Positions 35,536-44,396 of a stretch of 64,000 nucleotides of DNA are shown here, in pieces; within the stretch, counting starts at the first letter, position 1; every line of letters starts with the position of its first letter. Below the pieces are notes generated by a model, which was not told where the DNA came from, made no database searches, and saw only the letters and a program-made list of their open reading frames with translations. Where the stretch lies: contig CAVPAX010000006.1 in NCBI GenBank assembly GCA_963701715.1, positions 310,001-374,000 on the forward strand, read 5' to 3'. Source of the DNA: Methylotenera_A sp963701715. Lineage in GTDB: Bacteria; Pseudomonadota; Gammaproteobacteria; Burkholderiales; Methylophilaceae. The translations under genes and the position numbers were made by a program.

Positions 35536-36210
35536 TTATTCGGCTTTTTTAGAATCGCTATCGCTCTTTTTTTTGTCGGCAGAGGCTTTTTTATCTGCTT
35601 TCTTTATTGCGTCTGCTTTTTTCTTGTCCGCCTTTTTTTTGTCGGCTGAGGCTTTTTTATCAGCCTTAGCTTTTTCTTCTTTCGTCATATCAGCTTTTGA
35701 ATCTTTCTTAGCTTTATCGGCTTTTTCTGTTTTAGATTCTTTTTCTTTTTTCATTTCCTTGTCTTCGGAATCTTTTTTATCTTTAGATTCTTTAGCAGGT
35801 TTCTCTTCTTTTACCTCTTTGCTGTCAGCAACTTTGCCGCTGGTGGCCGCTTTTTCGTTGCCAACAGTTTTTGTTTTTGTTTCTTTGGTAGATTTATCTT
35901 CTTTTTTCATTTCTTTTTTGTCGGACTTATCAGCCGCAGGCGCTACAACTGTAGTTTTGCCACTTACAGCAACATCTTTACGCACAGCTTCTAATGTAAC
36001 CGGGCCAACGCCATCTACTTTTTCAAGTTCATCTACAGATTTAAAGCCGCCATTTTTCTTACGGTAATCAATAATGGCTTGCGCTTTCACTGGACCAATG
36101 CCGTCAAGGCTTTCAAGCTCTGCTTGTGTAGCAGTGTTCAGGTTAACAGCTGCAAAGGCGCTAAAACTGAATGCCATAGAAGCTAACAATGCTAATAACA
36201 TTTTTTTCAT
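35536..36210 (-). CDS. ComEA-like helix-hairpin-helix protein with Lys/Glu/Asp-rich tail
   Basis: 224 aa. Signal peptide (MKKMLLALLASMAFSFSAFA) and a ComEA-type HhH domain (residues 21-85; VNLNTATQAELESLDGIGPV and a second hairpin VDGVGPVTLEAV) that binds DNA without sequence preference. Residues about 90-224 are low complexity, rich in Lys, Ala, Asp and Glu with repeated KKADKKASADKK units. Typical ComEA-like proteins in betaproteobacteria end near residue 90-110, so the tail more than doubles the size. Probably periplasmic, possibly for DNA uptake. Confidence 0.82.
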   Translation of the reverse strand: MKKMLLALLASMAFSFSAFAAVNLNTATQAELESLDGIGPVKAQAIIDYRKKNGGFKSVDELEKVDGVGPVTLEAVRKDVAVSGKTTVVAPAADKSDKKEMKKEDKSTKETKTKTVGNEKAATSGKVADSKEVKEEKPAKESKDKKDSEDKEMKKEKESKTEKADKAKKDSKADMTKEEKAKADKKASADKKKADKKKADAIKKADKKASADKKKSDSDSKKAE

Positions 36211-36399
36211 TTTTAATTCTCCATGTTGTAAAACTGATATAAAACTGGTTGTTTAAAGGAACTTCTTATTATATTAAAAAAGATGCTGCCGCAATCATAG
36301 TTAAAATAATCTGCATATTACAAACTGCAGCACGGCAATAAGGTTATCATCATGCCGCATCTAAACTTACAACAAGCTTACAGCGTTAAATTTATAAAT

Positions 36400-37104
36400 C
36401 TATATATAAAGGCATTCTGCATTAATTACCTCAAGTGCCTTTAGTGGATTTTCCGCTTGAGTAATCGGTCTCCCAACGACTAAGTAGGTGGCACCCATGC
36501 CCAAAGCCTGAGCAGGGGTAACAACGCGTGATTGGTCGTCTTGGTTGACATTAGCAGGACGTATTCCTGGCGTGACCAACAAAAAATCATTCGGCAAGTG
36601 CTGCTTTAATAGCTGCGCTTCAAGTGCAGAGCACACCACGCCATGCAAACCTGCTTGCTGTGTCAATCTGGCAAGTTTTAGCACCTGGTTTTCTAGGCTG
36701 TTTTCAATACCAACTTCATTCAAACCGGCTTGATTCATGCTGGTAAGCACAGTAACAGCGATTAAGAAGGGTTTATGATTGCTTTTGTTTACGCTTTCAA
36801 GCGCCGCTTGCATCATTGCACTGCCGCCACTGGCGTGCACATTTAGCATCCACACACCTAGGTTACTAGCCGCTTGGCAAGCTTTGGATACGGTATTGGG
36901 AATGTCGTGAAATTTGAGATCGAGAAAAACCTTAAAGTCCTTTGCAACCAGTTTTTCAACGAACTGCGGGCCAACAGCAGTAAACAGCTCTTTTCCCACT
37001 TTGAGTTTGCAGAGGGCGGGATCCAACTGATTCACAAGCGCGAGCGCGCTTGCAGCATCGGCATAATCCAGCGCAACGATTATTTTACTATCTTTATTTT
37101 GCAT
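36400..37104 (-). CDS. pyrF: Orotidine 5'-phosphate decarboxylase
   Basis: 234 aa TIM barrel; last step of UMP synthesis. The signature VFLDLKFHDIPNT holds the catalytic Asp-Lys-Asp set, IIVALDYAD is the N-terminal strand, and GATYLVVGRPITQAENP the phosphate-binding loop. It overlaps the end of lapB by eleven bases, consistent with a shared transcript. Confidence 0.96.
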   Translation of the reverse strand: MQNKDSKIIVALDYADAASALALVNQLDPALCKLKVGKELFTAVGPQFVEKLVAKDFKVFLDLKFHDIPNTVSKACQAASNLGVWMLNVHASGGSAMMQAALESVNKSNHKPFLIAVTVLTSMNQAGLNEVGIENSLENQVLKLARLTQQAGLHGVVCSALEAQLLKQHLPNDFLLVTPGIRPANVNQDDQSRVVTPAQALGMGATYLVVGRPITQAENPLKALEVINAECLYI

Positions 37105-38296
37105 TATTCTTCTTAATAGTCATTTCACGGCTAACCGCCTCAGAAGGCTCGGCTGGTAATGATTCCCAGGCATTGCAGGCAGGGCATTGCCAGTGATATT
37201 GCTTAGCGCGGAAGCCGCATTGATTGCAATGGTAAGCTGCTCGGTTGCCAATTGCATTACGTACGGTTTGCTGCATGAGTTGAATATCTTGATTATTTAT
37301 ATCGTCAGCCATAGCGCGCGCCTGCAATAACTGATCAAGCGTTTGCAGGCTTGGCTGACGGATCAGTTCATTTCTAGCGAGTTTGGCGGCTTTTTCTGCA
37401 CCTTCTTCAACAAGTGTGGCCTCATACAACACCGACATGAGTGAAGGCAATTTGTAGGTCTCTAAATAGGTGTTGAGCTGCGCTAAACCCTCTTTTAGTT
37501 TTTTAATAGCGCGATAGCTTTTTAGCATTTTAGCGGCAACCAAGCCCAGGTATTCAGGCTGTTGAAACTCGATGCGTTTCCAATGTGAGATGGCGGCCTG
37601 ATGTGCGCCGGCATTGACTTCCAGATCACCCAATAGCACATTGGCACGCACACAGTTTTTATTTGCATCTAGGGCCAAGTGCAGATAATTACGCGCAGAA
37701 TCAGAGTTTTGCGCAATGATGTCATTCATAGCTAATTCGCAATAATATTGCGCGATTTCTTGCCTGAAAGGCACGCCAGATAATCGCTCCAGCTCGGTTG
37801 CGGTTTCAATGGCCTGTGTCCATTCGCGTTCGCGCACATAAATTTCCAGCAATGCACGCAGAGCGGGTTGGCGATAGCGAGAGTCATCCAGTCCTTTAAA
37901 TAACTCTTCGGCACGGTCAAACAATCCCGCTTTTAAGTAATCTTGTGCCAGTTCGGCTTTAACTGCACTTTTTTGATTGGCTGTGAGCTCTTTTTTGTCC
38001 AGCAAGTTCAGGTGCATGTTAATTGCACGATCCGTTTCGCCAGTACGTCTAAATAAGCTACCAAGGGCGAAGTGTAATTCGAGTGAGTCGGTATTCGCCT
38101 GCACAGCCTCAGAGAAGGCGTCTACTGCTTTATCGTGCTGATCGCTAATCAGAAAGTTTAAGCCTTTGAAATATGCGGCAGGCAGAGCGGTCGATTCAGA
38201 TAACAGTTGTTTAATATCTACTCGCGCAGCTATCCAGCCCAGCGTGAAAAACAAGGGGAGGATCAGTAGCCACCAGTATTCAAATTCAACGGACAT
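37094..38296 (-). CDS. lapB: Lipopolysaccharide assembly protein LapB
   Basis: 400 aa. One N-terminal membrane anchor (residues about 6-23), a series of TPR repeats (NTDSLELHFALGSLFRRTGE and later), and a C-terminal rubredoxin-type metal site with two CxxC motifs (CNQCGFRAKQYHWQCPAC). In E. coli LapB adjusts FtsH proteolysis of LpxC. The neighbours ihfB and pyrF are conserved, but lapA, usually just upstream, is missing: only 150 bases separate ihfB from this gene, and these hold a terminator. Confidence 0.93.
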   Translation of the reverse strand: MSVEFEYWWLLILPLFFTLGWIAARVDIKQLLSESTALPAAYFKGLNFLISDQHDKAVDAFSEAVQANTDSLELHFALGSLFRRTGETDRAINMHLNLLDKKELTANQKSAVKAELAQDYLKAGLFDRAEELFKGLDDSRYRQPALRALLEIYVREREWTQAIETATELERLSGVPFRQEIAQYYCELAMNDIIAQNSDSARNYLHLALDANKNCVRANVLLGDLEVNAGAHQAAISHWKRIEFQQPEYLGLVAAKMLKSYRAIKKLKEGLAQLNTYLETYKLPSLMSVLYEATLVEEGAEKAAKLARNELIRQPSLQTLDQLLQARAMADDINNQDIQLMQQTVRNAIGNRAAYHCNQCGFRAKQYHWQCPACNAWESLPAEPSEAVSREMTIKKNNAK

Positions 38297-38381
38297 GTGT
38301 TTTAGTCAAGAACGATTAGTGGCATTTTACCTAAGCTTGAGCGCACTGGCTAATCATTTAAAGAAAGGAAATAATTGACGG

Positions 38382-38414
38382 CATAAAAAAACGGCGCTAT
38401 TGCTAGCGCCGTTT
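38382..38414 (-). terminator. Rho-independent terminator after ihfB
   Basis: A 10-bp stem AAACGGCGCT (38389-38398) with AGCGCCGTTT (38405-38414), loop ATTGCT, and a T7 run on the minus strand (complement of 38384-38390). It ends the rpsA-ihfB transcript, so lapB-pyrF probably has its own promoter between 38297 and 38382. Confidence 0.85.
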
Positions 38415-38446
38415 ATTAATGCAGAACAAAAGATTAATCGACGGAT

Positions 38447-38731
38447 TTACGAGGCTGAATCAACACGATCGCGTAATTCTTTACCTGCTTTAAAGTGAGG
38501 TACATGCTTTGCAGGCACCTGAACTTTGCTGCCGGTTTTTGGATTACGACCTAAACGCGGCGGGCGGTAATTTAAGCTAAAGCTACCAAACCCACGGATT
38601 TCGATACGTTCCCCAGTTGATAAGTTATCAGTCATTGCATCTAAAATTGCTTTAACAGATAGCTCAGCATCTTTAACCACCAATTGTGGAAAACGCTCCG
38701 CTAATAAATTTATTAATTCAGACTTTGTCAT
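38447..38731 (-). CDS. ihfB: Integration host factor subunit beta
   Basis: 94 aa HU/IHF-family DNA-bending protein. MTKSELINLLAERFPQLVVKDAELSVK and the beta-arm sequence GFGSFSLNYRPPRLGRNPKTG with the intercalating Pro mark IhfB rather than HU. The place after rpsA is conserved in proteobacteria. Together with the sigma-54 type promoter at 56622-56636, IHF could help activator looping there; this is inference. Confidence 0.96.
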   Translation of the reverse strand: MTKSELINLLAERFPQLVVKDAELSVKAILDAMTDNLSTGERIEIRGFGSFSLNYRPPRLGRNPKTGSKVQVPAKHVPHFKAGKELRDRVDSAS

Positions 38732-38767
38732 GGCTTATGCTTGCCTTTAGTTTAATTTTAAAAACTA

Positions 38768-40279
38768 TTATTTCTTGCTGTCTAATTTAGCTTTGAGCAA
38801 TGCGCCAAGGTTGGTTGTACCAGCTGCAGCTGCATTGTCTTCAGCTTTAGTGTCTTCTGCTTTGGTTTTTGCTGATTTGGCTTTTGGTTTTGCTGTTTTT
38901 TCTTCTGTAGAAGCAGTTGAAGCACCTGATGGATCTTCAGTCAGCTGTTTAACGCCTAAAGAGATGCGTTCTTTCTCTACATCAATGGCCAAGATAACAG
39001 CTTGTAACTCATCACCCTTTTTGAAGTTGCGAATTGCTTCTTCGCCAGTTTGTGTCCAAGAAAGGTCAGACAAATGCACTAAACCGTCAATACCGCCTGG
39101 CAAGCCAATAAACACACCAAAGTCTGTGATTGATTTGATTTGACCAGAAACTTTGTCGCCTTTGGCATGGGTGGCTGAGAAGTCATCCCATGGGTTTGGC
39201 TTACATTGTTTCATACCAAGTGATAAACGACGACGCTCTTCATCAATCTCTAAAATCATCACTTCAACTTCATCACCCAATTGTGCGATTTTGCCTGGGT
39301 GAATGTTTTTGTTGGTCCAATCCATTTCTGAAACGTGTACCAAACCTTCAATGCCTGGCTCCACTTCAACAAACGCACCGTAATCAGTCAGGTTAGACAC
39401 TTTACCGAATAAGCGTGTGCCAACTGGATAACGACGGGTTAAAGCAACCCATGGATCATCGCCTAGTTGTTTAATGCCAAGTGAAACGCGATTTTTTTCT
39501 TGATCGAATTTCAGAATTTTTGCTTCAACTTCTTCGCCAACAGTCAACACCTCAGAAGGATGTTTTACACGACGCCAAGCTAAATCTGTAATGTGAAGCA
39601 AGCCATCAATACCGCCTAAATCCACAAATGCACCGTAATCGGTGATATTTTTAACGATACCTTTAACAACTGCGCCTTCTGTCAGTGTGCCCATCAAAGC
39701 CTCACGGTCTGCACCAGCTGAAACTTCCATGACAGCACGGCGGGAAACCACGATGTTATTGCGTTTGCGGTCCAGCTTAATAACCTTGAAATCCCATTCT
39801 TTGTTTTCGAATGGAGTGGTGTCTTTTACCGGGCGAACATCAACCAATGAGCCAGGCAAGAATGCCATGATGCCATTAACTGAAACGCGCAAACCACCCT
39901 TAACACGGCTACTTACAAAGCCTTTAACAACGCGGCCTTCGTTCATTGCGTCTTCCAAATCAAGCCAGGCTTCCATTTTCTTCGCTTTTTCACGAGAAAG
40001 TTGGGTTGAGCCAAAACCATCTTCGAGTTTTTCGATACATACTTTTACAAAGTCGCCTACAGCAACTTCAAGCTCGCCTTGAGCATTTTTGAATTCGTTA
40101 GCGTCAATCACGCTTTCAGATTTGAGACCAGCGTTAACAATGACGTGGTCATTATCGATTGAAACAACCTCAGCGGTGATTACCTCACCAGAACGCATTT
40201 CTTGGCGCGCTAAACTTTCTTCAAAAAGCGCGGCAAAGGATTCCATTGAAGATGGAGTTGATTTGGAAGTAGAAGCCAT
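38768..40279 (-). CDS. rpsA: Ribosomal protein S1, five S1 domains
   Basis: 503 aa, against about 557-570 aa in most proteobacteria. Two N-terminal S1 domains that bind the ribosome (residues about 20-95, 105-180) and three RNA-binding S1 repeats (about 190-265, 275-355, 362-440; each with TDYGAFV or TDFGVFI) are clear. The sixth domain is missing: after VKQLTEDP the protein goes into an Ala/Lys-rich linker and ends GTTNLGALLKAKLDSKK, a tail like that of other betaproteobacterial S1 proteins. No frameshift is visible. Confidence 0.95.
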   Translation of the reverse strand: MASTSKSTPSSMESFAALFEESLARQEMRSGEVITAEVVSIDNDHVIVNAGLKSESVIDANEFKNAQGELEVAVGDFVKVCIEKLEDGFGSTQLSREKAKKMEAWLDLEDAMNEGRVVKGFVSSRVKGGLRVSVNGIMAFLPGSLVDVRPVKDTTPFENKEWDFKVIKLDRKRNNIVVSRRAVMEVSAGADREALMGTLTEGAVVKGIVKNITDYGAFVDLGGIDGLLHITDLAWRRVKHPSEVLTVGEEVEAKILKFDQEKNRVSLGIKQLGDDPWVALTRRYPVGTRLFGKVSNLTDYGAFVEVEPGIEGLVHVSEMDWTNKNIHPGKIAQLGDEVEVMILEIDEERRRLSLGMKQCKPNPWDDFSATHAKGDKVSGQIKSITDFGVFIGLPGGIDGLVHLSDLSWTQTGEEAIRNFKKGDELQAVILAIDVEKERISLGVKQLTEDPSGASTASTEEKTAKPKAKSAKTKAEDTKAEDNAAAAGTTNLGALLKAKLDSKK

Positions 40280-40458
40280 TAAATTAAAGATACCCTAAAA
40301 GTTACTTAAAATTACTTAAGTATTCCCACCTAGCAGTGGGGCAGTTAATTAAACGTTATGAGTTCTTGGAATTTGAATTAGAAAACATAACACGAACCGT
40401 GCATAGTACACAAAAAATAGCTTATGTTCAATGACTTAAAACTATTTTATCTATATTT

Positions 40459-41142
40459 TTACAAAATATTTCTATAGGCTGCAATGACAAATTCCACAGC
40501 TTGCTGAATGTTACGATGGGTGGTGTCTAAAAGCACTGCATCCGGTGTTTGAATCAAAGGGGATGCACTGCGTTGGCTGTCGCGCAAATCGCGTTGCTGT
40601 AAATCCTGCAGAATTTGTGTGTAATCAGCAGCTATACCTTTGCCAATAAGCTGCTTATAGCGACGTTCAGCACGGATTTCTACTCTAGCGGTGAGGAAGA
40701 TTTTGAGTGTTGCATCAGTAAAAACTGCGCTTGCCATATCACGTCCGTCGGCTACCAGGCCTGGTAACTGTCGAAAGCTTTGCTGCAAATCAAATAATGC
40801 ATCGCGTACTTGTGGATGAACTGCTACTTCGGACGCGCCGCGGCCCATTTCTTCGGAGCGCACAAGTTCGGTAATCAAGGAATTATTTAAGTAAATTTCA
40901 CCGTTTTTAAATTGAATATGCAGCGATTCTGCCAGTTTTCCAAGTGCCTCGGCATTATTCCAGGCAATACCTTGTTGTTGTGCTGCAAACGCCACAATGC
41001 GGTACAGCGCCCCCGAATCAAGATAATGAAAGCCGAGCTTTTCTGCTACCAGTTGTGCGACAGTGCCTTTGCCGCTGGCGGAAGGACCATCAATCGCGAT
41101 AACGGGAATGGAATTAGCTGACAATTTTTGCAAATTCTTCAA
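40459..41142 (-). CDS. cmk: Cytidylate kinase
   Basis: 227 aa; phosphorylates CMP and dCMP. P-loop IDGPSASGKGTVAQLVA; YLDSGALYRIVAFAA and VADGRDMASAVFTDA are family signatures. It overlaps aroA by 29 bases, so translation is coupled. aroA-cmk-rpsA is a widely conserved order. Confidence 0.96.
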   Translation of the reverse strand: MKNLQKLSANSIPVIAIDGPSASGKGTVAQLVAEKLGFHYLDSGALYRIVAFAAQQQGIAWNNAEALGKLAESLHIQFKNGEIYLNNSLITELVRSEEMGRGASEVAVHPQVRDALFDLQQSFRQLPGLVADGRDMASAVFTDATLKIFLTARVEIRAERRYKQLIGKGIAADYTQILQDLQQRDLRDSQRSASPLIQTPDAVLLDTTHRNIQQAVEFVIAAYRNIL

Positions 41143-42394
41143 AATAATTAGGAAAGGTTTTTGCTACGCATTTCGGGTCGTTGATGGTAATCGGTACGCC
41201 GCCTAATGAAACTAGCGAAAAGCACATCGCCATGCGGTGGTCATCGTAAGTGTCGATCACGGCGTTTGGTATCAATTTGGCTGGCGGTGTGATTTTGATG
41301 TAATCCGCACCTTCCTCAACAATTGCGCCTACTTTGCGCAATTCCTTCGCCATGGCGGCGATGCGGTCAGTTTCCTTGACACGCCAGCTAGCGATGTTTC
41401 TAAGCGTTGTTGTGCCATCGGCAAATAGTGCCATGATTGCTAAGGTCATAGCAGCGTCTGGAATGTGGTTGCAATCCAGATCAATTGTCTTGATTTTAGA
41501 GGCTTTGCATGCCGTGATATGGTTGTCGCCGTACTTGATATCTCCACCCATCATAGCGAGTGCTTCGGTAAAACGCACATCACCTTGAATACTGTTTTTG
41601 CCTAAACCTTCAACTTGCACATCGCCAGCAATCGTGCCAGCAGCCAGGAAATATGAGGCACTTGAGGCATCGCCTTCTACAAATATCTGCTTGGGTGATG
41701 TGTATTGGCTGTTTGCGGGAATGGTGAAGCGTTGCCAGCCTTCTCGCAGAACGGTTACACCAAATTTTGCCATTAAATTGAGCGTGATTTCAATGTAAGG
41801 TTTTGAAATAAGCTCGCCAACCACTTCAATGGCAGTTTTTTGTTTTGTAAGCGGCAATGCCATTAATAAAGCAGTTAAAAACTGGCTAGAGACATCACCA
41901 CGAATTTTGATTGCATCACTTAGATAAATATTTGCCGGTGAAATTTTTAATGGTGGGAAGCCTTCATTACCCAAATATTCAATCTGTGCTCCGGCTTGGA
42001 GTAATGCATCGACCAAATCACCGATTGGACGTTCGTGCATACGTGGCACGCCGCTCAATTGATAATGACCATTCGAAAAGGAAAGCGCCGCCGTAAGCGG
42101 CCTGAACGCTGTCCCTGCATTGCCAAGAAATAATTCCGCATTTTTGTTGGGGAAGTTTCCGCCACAGCCCGTGACACGCCATGCGTTCTCGGCAAAGTTT
42201 TCCACCTTAACGCGCAATTTATCCAAAGCTTCCAGCATGCGCGCAGTGTCGTCAGACGCTAATAAATCGCGTATTTCAGTCGTGCCGTCTGATAAAGCTG
42301 CCAGTAATAGTGTGCGGTTCGAAATGCTTTTTGAGCCGGGAAGGGTAATAGTGCCTTTGGCGTGGCTAACAGCGGGTAGGGTAAGTTGTTCCAT
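41114..42394 (-). CDS. aroA: 3-phosphoshikimate 1-carboxyvinyltransferase (EPSP synthase)
   Basis: 426 aa. Sixth step of the shikimate pathway. The N-terminus has GTITLPGSKSISNRTLLLAAL, then LGNAGTAFRPLTAAL and RMHERPIGDLVDAL in the PEP/shikimate 3-phosphate site, and DHRMAMCFSLV near the end. The LGNAGTAFRPL loop is the class I glyphosate-sensitive form. tyrA lies 35 bases upstream. Confidence 0.97.
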   Translation of the reverse strand: MEQLTLPAVSHAKGTITLPGSKSISNRTLLLAALSDGTTEIRDLLASDDTARMLEALDKLRVKVENFAENAWRVTGCGGNFPNKNAELFLGNAGTAFRPLTAALSFSNGHYQLSGVPRMHERPIGDLVDALLQAGAQIEYLGNEGFPPLKISPANIYLSDAIKIRGDVSSQFLTALLMALPLTKQKTAIEVVGELISKPYIEITLNLMAKFGVTVLREGWQRFTIPANSQYTSPKQIFVEGDASSASYFLAAGTIAGDVQVEGLGKNSIQGDVRFTEALAMMGGDIKYGDNHITACKASKIKTIDLDCNHIPDAAMTLAIMALFADGTTTLRNIASWRVKETDRIAAMAKELRKVGAIVEEGADYIKITPPAKLIPNAVIDTYDDHRMAMCFSLVSLGGVPITINDPKCVAKTFPNYFEEFAKIVS

Positions 42395-42429
42395 TTTTAT
42401 ATATATTTCTATGTATTTTTTATTGCTTA

Positions 42430-43293
42430 TTATTTTTTATTGTTTGCCCAGGCATTGCGGGCAATGCTTGCGCGCTCAAATAAGGCTTGCAAGCCAGCGC
42501 CATCATGATTCGTCAGCAATTTTTTCAATTGCTCCAATTCATCCTGGTAAGCAGTTAGTTCGCTCAATAAAGCGGTTTTATTAGCAAGACTAATGTCGCG
42601 CCACATTTCGGGATGGCTGCCTGCGATGCGCGTAAAGTCGCGAAACCCGCTGGCTGCGAAGCTGAACAACTGTTCGGCATTAGGGCGCGAGGCGATTTCG
42701 TCAACAAGTGCAAAAGCCAGCAAATGCGGCAAGTGGCTCACTGCAGCGAAAATATTGTCATGATTTTCCGCAGTCATTTCGCTGACATTAGCACCACAGC
42801 ATTGCCATAGTTTTGCAACGCTGGAAACCGCATGGATATTGGTTTCTGGCGTAGGTGTTAAAACAACATTTTTACCTGTAAATAAATCTTCTTTCGCTGC
42901 AGAAACACCGCTTTTTTCAGCGCCAGCAATCGGATGGCCGCCTACAAATTGGTTGAATTGCGCGCCTAAAACCGCTTTGGCACAGACTACGACGTCGCCT
43001 TTGGTGCTGCCTACATCAGTAATCACCGTTTGCCCGTTCAAGTGCGGTCTGATGCTTTGCAAGATATCTGCAGTCTGCGCGACTGGCGCGGCAATGAGCA
43101 CTAAATCAGCGTTCCCGAGAGCTGCGTGGATATTGGTCTCCAGAGTATCAATCACGCCTAGCTTTAGCGCTTCATCCAGACTTGCTTTTGTGCGCCCAAC
43201 GCCCACGATATGCGGCGCATTGCCTGCCTTTTTCAAAGCCAACGCAACCGAGCCGCCAATCAGACCCACGCCGAATATAACGATTTTTTTCAA
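42430..43293 (-). CDS. tyrA: Prephenate dehydrogenase
   Basis: 287 aa single-domain TyrA without ACT or chorismate mutase part. Rossmann loop IFGVGLIGGSVALALKKAG at the N-terminus; TDVGSTKGDVV and GGHPIAGAEKSGV are the catalytic-region signatures. Could accept arogenate as well as prephenate. It leads the tyrA-aroA-cmk-rpsA-ihfB minus-strand run. Confidence 0.94.
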   Translation of the reverse strand: MKKIVIFGVGLIGGSVALALKKAGNAPHIVGVGRTKASLDEALKLGVIDTLETNIHAALGNADLVLIAAPVAQTADILQSIRPHLNGQTVITDVGSTKGDVVVCAKAVLGAQFNQFVGGHPIAGAEKSGVSAAKEDLFTGKNVVLTPTPETNIHAVSSVAKLWQCCGANVSEMTAENHDNIFAAVSHLPHLLAFALVDEIASRPNAEQLFSFAASGFRDFTRIAGSHPEMWRDISLANKTALLSELTAYQDELEQLKKLLTNHDGAGLQALFERASIARNAWANNKK

Positions 43294-43543
43294 AAGAAAA
43301 TGCTAAAAATTTTAGAAACAGAATTGTAGCATTTTTGACAAAAGGCTTTTGCCAGTTTCACGGAACTTTTGCTATTTTAGACATCGTTTGTATGTTTTAA
43401 CATGGTAAGTATAATTAAACGAACTGAGTTCGATGCGTAACGTGCACTGTTCTTTAGGTCTGTGTTATCTTGAAACAGGATTTGCAGTACTTGGCATATG
43501 GAATTTGGAGTATTGTATGTTAGGTTAAACAGAAAGGCACGTA

Positions 43544-44296
43544 TTGACGGCACCACATAATTTGCAAGAGCTACACGCACAGCACAAAGCAGAGATTATT
43601 GAGGTGCGTCTGTCTGCGGCCAAGCAGAATAGCTATCTGGGTGATGCCGTCCTAGGTTCAATTGATGGCTGCGTTACTACTTTTGCCGTGGTTGCAGGGA
43701 CTACGGGAGCGGCCTTACCCGCAGGAGTGGCCATTATTCTTGGCTTGGCCAACTTGATTGCGGATGGATTTAGCATGGCTGCGAGCAACTACCAGCGTGC
43801 AAAAAGCGAGCATGAGTTGCTGGAACGTGCACGGGCTGTAGAGGAAATGCATGTGCGTGAGGTTCCGGATGGCGAGCGCGAAGAAGTACGCCAAATCTAT
43901 GCAGCTAAAGGGTTTGAGGGCGAGCTTCTAGAAGAAATTGTGCGAGTAATCACGCAAGATCGCAAATTATGGGTAGATACCATGCTCACCGAAGAGTTGG
44001 GCTTGCGTTTACAGCCGCCCAAGGCTGGCATGGCAGCTGTGGCGACATTTTTGGGTTTCTGTATTGCAGGCATGGTGCCGCTGCTACCTTATTTGTTACC
44101 CGGCTTGACTCAATCGCTGGTGTTCCCTGTGAGTGCGGTTTTGGCAGGAGTTACGTTTTTTGCAATCGGCTTGCTCAAAGGTAGAGTGCTACAGCAGCCG
44201 TTTCTCAAATCGGGCTTAGACACCCTGATGGTAGGCGGTACTGCGGCAGGGCTGGCTTATCTAGCAGGTGTTCTTTTGCATGGGGTGATGGCTTGA
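43544..44296 (+). CDS. VIT1/CCC1 family transporter
   Basis: 250 aa. TTG start at 43544 after AGAAAGG. Five membrane segments in the VIT arrangement: two N-terminal ones (LGDAVLGSIDGCVTTFAVVAG and GVAIILGLANLIADGFSMAAS), a cytoplasmic helical domain with many acids (residues about 85-150), and three C-terminal ones. The family exports or stores Fe2+ or Mn2+ by proton exchange. It stands alone, 250 bases after the divergent tyrA start. Confidence 0.88.
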   Translation: MTAPHNLQELHAQHKAEIIEVRLSAAKQNSYLGDAVLGSIDGCVTTFAVVAGTTGAALPAGVAIILGLANLIADGFSMAASNYQRAKSEHELLERARAVEEMHVREVPDGEREEVRQIYAAKGFEGELLEEIVRVITQDRKLWVDTMLTEELGLRLQPPKAGMAAVATFLGFCIAGMVPLLPYLLPGLTQSLVFPVSAVLAGVTFFAIGLLKGRVLQQPFLKSGLDTLMVGGTAAGLAYLAGVLLHGVMA

Positions 44297-44396
44297 TTTC
44301 GTTGAATATCCATGAAAAATATTGTGATCGTATTAATTACATCTTGAAATGTGCAAATTGATGCCCCTATTCTGTAAAGCATAAAGCTGCATATTC

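Noticed and set aside
35492..36067. 191-codon plus-strand open frame rich in Ser, Phe and Leu
   Set aside because: Exact antisense of the Lys-rich tail of the HhH protein; such tails leave open frames on the other strand.
43294..43543. Possible small RNA or gene between tyrA and the VIT gene
   Set aside because: Only a weak hairpin and a minus-strand frame at 43377-43580 that overlaps the VIT start and has no ribosome site.
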